Assembly: GCA_964354345.1 (NCBI GenBank)
Contig: CAYGZL010000169.1
Location: 1 to 22,930, forward strand
Length of the DNA stretch: 22,930 bases
Source of the DNA: CAYGZL01 sp964354345
Lineage (GTDB): Bacteria > Chloroflexota > Anaerolineae > Anaerolineales > UBA4823
Reading direction: 5' to 3'
Shown here: piece by piece, positions 20,383 to 22,930 of the stretch
How the letters are laid out: the number at the start of each line of letters is the position of its first letter
How positions within the stretch are numbered: position 1 is the stretch's first letter
Position numbers and translations under genes: made by a program
The notes under the pieces: generated by a model
Seen by the model: only the letters and a program-made list of their open reading frames with translations
Told to the model about the DNA's origin: nothing
Databases searched by the model: none

Positions 20383-22930
20383 TTAAAGGGAGTCATATTT
20401 TAACCGCAAACCCTGGTCATTATAGATAACATCCATCTGTGTGCAGGGAAAGACAGCCATGCAATACGGGTTCTCGATGTGGCTGAAGTTCGAGAGCGGC
20501 TGCTCCTGACCATTGACCCGCAATTGACCTTCCCAACCAAAAGTAATATTATCACCACGCAGGCTGCTAAATTCCACCGCACGAGGCTTGAAATCTACTT
20601 TCATGGCCAATATTTTTTGCTGGAAAGACTCAAAGCTGCCGTCCAGCAGCTCCTGACCCATGTGGCAGAGCCAGATATTTTCGACGCCGTAGGAACGCAG
20701 CTCACGCAGGGCGGTCGGTCCAGCGGTGATCCATTGCAGGCCGCGGGCGGCAGTCAAGGCCAGGTAGCCTTTCCCTTTACGGGCAAAGGCCCAGTTATCG
20801 CGCAAGGCGTATTCATCGAAGGTGGTGGAGGGGAAATAGGCGTGGGTAAAGCCCAGCCAGTCATCCCCGGGTAGTTGATAGAAAGCAACGAGTACATCCC
20901 CCCACTGGGCAACTCGCGGTAAGCTGCCATTGCCGACCCACAGGTTGGGTTGGTGGTCGTCGCTCTCGCTCAGACACACCGGGTGGTTGACGAAAATTAC
21001 CGCATCCGGACCGAGCGTCGCCTGCCAGATATGCTCCTGAGAGCCTGACGCGCCGGGCTGGTAATCCTGGGCTGAAGACAGCATGAAGTCGGCGGTCTTG
21101 TAGGTCACCGTATTGACCCGCCGGGAGGCGCCGTGAGACTCACGGCTCCAGAAGGCAGCCGGTTGATCCACGGCAATCTGGCGTAAAACTTCGGGCAACT
21201 CGTAATTCTGGCAGCAAGCCAGGCTGACCGTGCCGATAATATTTTCGTTGAAGTTGCCCAGGCCCCACATCAGGCGGGAGATGCCCGAGGTGGCACCGAG
21301 ACGCGGGCTGAGCACGCTGGCGGTATTACTCCGACCATGGGTCGTACCAAAGGCGCCCTGGAAGGAATTGGTTGCCAGGATAAAGAAAATTTTGTCCATG
21401 ATGACCGAAGCCAGCTCAGCTAGCGGCGCCACAGCCAGATCCACCAACTGAGCCAAAGCAGCCAGGATGGTTTCGAAACCCTCTGGCGAATCCCAATCGT
21501 CGAAACCGTACTGGCCACGCTGCTGAAGCCAGGCCAAAGCGAGTTGTTCGCCGTGTTGTTTGTGCCATCGGCCCAATTGGCCAGAGGCGCTGAAAGTACC
21601 CTCGGCAAAGAGCTGACCAGCCAGGATTTCACAGGTGTGATATTGAATCTGGTCGCTTTCCGAACTGAAATCCAGGCTATCCCCGCCGGGTTGATCCTCC
21701 CAATAGCGATAATTTAAAATACTGGCTGCGATAGCGGATTTCAGATCCTGGAGATTATGCTTACGGCGCCAGAATCGCCGGCGTAAAACCTGGAGACCCA
21801 ACAAGTCGGTGACGCTACCGGCTTCACGGCGTTGAACGCGCTCCACCGCCCGGGCAACGATCTGGCGATCGATTCTCGGGCCCTGTTTTAGAGCAATTTT
21901 GGCAATCTCACAGTAGAGACTGTCATTGCGGCGTTCAGCGGCGTCTTGCAGGGCTTCTTGCTGGCGTTCTTCCTGGGTTCCATAAGGGACCTGAGCATAG
22001 GGTGTGCGGACGACATAGAACAGGTCTTTACGCTCAAATTGCATCTTTTTGATATAGTATTCCTCAGGGAGCGGAAGCATGGCCAGGTGATGCGGCCCAT
22101 TGCGCAGCGGGAATAATTTGGCATGCTCCTGAAAGCCCCCCGGCTCGGCCGCGACGGCTGCATCCTGAAAGATCCAACCCTCCAGGTTTTGCATACGGTT
22201 GGAAATTTGACCCTTAAGATCCAGATCCTGGCTGAAATGGATGGTAACCGGCTCATTCCGATTATAGCGATCGCCCGTCAAGTATCCGTACACATAGCGG
22301 TCCAAATAGGCGCTTTCAATGATTTTTTCGATCGCCAGGCGATGGTCGATCTGTTGGAGTTCAACAGGGGTAGGAAGAACTATCCTGGCTTGATCCTCCT
22401 CCAGCCCTTTGATTTGGAATGCCAGCACATAGGGCGTTTCCCGCCGGGCAACGGTTTCAAATCGCAGCAGGAGCTCACTCCGTTCCGCTGAAAGCGTGGC
22501 AGGGATCGCAACACTCTGCGGAAATTGACCGGTAAATTTTTGCTGGCGGTATAAATGCTGACCATCCAACCATACGTCGGCGGGACCGTTGGTGGTTAAA
22601 ACAATCTCGACCTGCTGCGGAGCAGCCTGGCAAATTACCTGGGCATAAGCCCAGGAACACAGGTAGTGGCAGGTGGGATAAAAAACGCTAAAATCGACGA
22701 AATGGTCCTCCCGGCAGCGGTAATAGCGCCAGGCGAGCAGGCGATCTTGCTCGTTGGCCAGGTTAACCCGGGCAGGATCCGGGTAGCGGCCAACCGGACC
22801 CTGATCAATCGGGGGAAATGCCACTCCAGATTCAACCTCGGTGTATTTTTCCAGGACACGTGAGGTGAAATTATCTCTTGGGAAGGAAGAAAGATCAGAG
22901 ACGGGGATTGCCAGGGGACCAGCAACCAAC
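20383..22930 (-). CDS. Large protein, 5' end beyond window; polysaccharide lyase or hydrolase-like architecture, family unassigned
   Basis: At least 848 residues are visible, and the frame is open to the right edge, so the true start lies outside. The first part (about 85-175) resembles a beta-jelly-roll sugar-binding module with the strand pair GPADVWLDGQHLY. The middle (about 330-560) is alpha-helical with aromatic and acidic motifs: YRYWEDQPGGDSLDFSSES (408-425), GQYGFDDWDSPEGFE (472-486), then QGAFGTTHGRSN (524-535). Together with long amphipathic helices these suggest an alpha/alpha-toroid catalytic domain. The C-terminal part is beta-rich (FMLSSAQDYQPGASGSQEHIW, 615-635, split here only by position), as in heparinase II/III-like lyases. 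H531, D478, D479 and H633 are candidate active-site residues but unproven. No signal peptide can be judged. It probably acts on a glycan imported or released near the transporter. Confidence 0.6.
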   Translation of the reverse strand, partial: LVAGPLAIPVSDLSSFPRDNFTSRVLEKYTEVESGVAFPPIDQGPVGRYPDPARVNLANEQDRLLAWRYYRCREDHFVDFSVFYPTCHYLCSWAYAQVICQAAPQQVEIVLTTNGPADVWLDGQHLYRQQKFTGQFPQSVAIPATLSAERSELLLRFETVARRETPYVLAFQIKGLEEDQARIVLPTPVELQQIDHRLAIEKIIESAYLDRYVYGYLTGDRYNRNEPVTIHFSQDLDLKGQISNRMQNLEGWIFQDAAVAAEPGGFQEHAKLFPLRNGPHHLAMLPLPEEYYIKKMQFERKDLFYVVRTPYAQVPYGTQEERQQEALQDAAERRNDSLYCEIAKIALKQGPRIDRQIVARAVERVQRREAGSVTDLLGLQVLRRRFWRRKHNLQDLKSAIAASILNYRYWEDQPGGDSLDFSSESDQIQYHTCEILAGQLFAEGTFSASGQLGRWHKQHGEQLALAWLQQRGQYGFDDWDSPEGFETILAALAQLVDLAVAPLAELASVIMDKIFFILATNSFQGAFGTTHGRSNTASVLSPRLGATSGISRLMWGLGNFNENIIGTVSLACCQNYELPEVLRQIAVDQPAAFWSRESHGASRRVNTVTYKTADFMLSSAQDYQPGASGSQEHIWQATLGPDAVIFVNHPVCLSESDDHQPNLWVGNGSLPRVAQWGDVLVAFYQLPGDDWLGFTHAYFPSTTFDEYALRDNWAFARKGKGYLALTAARGLQWITAGPTALRELRSYGVENIWLCHMGQELLDGSFESFQQKILAMKVDFKPRAVEFSSLRGDNITFGWEGQLRVNGQEQPLSNFSHIENPYCMAVFPCTQMDVIYNDQGLRLKYDSL

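Overview
The window looks like chromosomal DNA from a Chloroflexota bacterium, probably class Anaerolineae. The clearest clue is the solute-binding lipoprotein at 14055-15902. It has a Tat-type RRxFIK signal, an Ala-Ala-Cys lipobox, and a long Val/Thr-rich linker ending in VTPTPLP, a style common in that phylum. The moderate-to-high GC content, the export genes without a TolC-like partner in view, and a separate ATPase/permease MacB-type pair fit but do not prove it. No rRNA, tRNA, CRISPR array, transposase or phage gene was seen.

Region 1 (1-2927) is the end of a surface-polysaccharide locus: the tail of a hexapeptide acyltransferase, an overlapping DegT-family sugar aminotransferase, and a fused Wzz/BY-kinase chain-length regulator. 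Its terminator lies inside the 3' end of the convergent histidine-kinase gene.

Region 2 (2955-9318) is a two-component system (minus strand) divergent from a four-gene MacAB-like export operon (plus strand): adaptor, small DUF5666-like secreted protein, ABC ATPase, FtsX-type permease. The shared 169-bp promoter region carries two copies of one module, TCATC-N6-TCATC-N9-(T/G)ATAAT, one facing each way. This is the geometry of a PhoB/OmpR-class activator box, so the response regulator probably activates both its own operon and the exporter. Its own mRNA appears to be leaderless.

Region 3 (9331-19912) is a catabolic island on the plus strand: an enolase-superfamily (sugar-acid type) protein, a creatininase-fold amidohydrolase, a 751-aa clan GH-A-like glycoside hydrolase, then a five-gene Opp/Dpp-type ABC importer in the order A-D-F-B-C. 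The importer has its own near-perfect sigma-70 promoter. Large perfect or near-perfect hairpins punctuate the intergenic gaps. Two of them share an unusual layout: stop codon, five T residues, then a 20-21 bp stem with a three-base loop.

Region 4 (20383-22930, minus strand) is a large protein cut by the window edge, with a jelly-roll-like N-terminal part, an alpha-helical middle and a beta-rich C-terminal part, like a polysaccharide lyase or hydrolase of unassigned family. A 470-bp gene-free gap separates it from the importer and holds a decayed 21-bp inverted repeat.

The simplest joint reading of regions 3 and 4 is uptake and breakdown of an acidic or amidated glycan, using a transporter of the peptide class. 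The substrate cannot be read from the sequence. The best candidates for something undescribed are this glycan island, the symmetric activator boxes and the paired stop-T5-hairpin elements.
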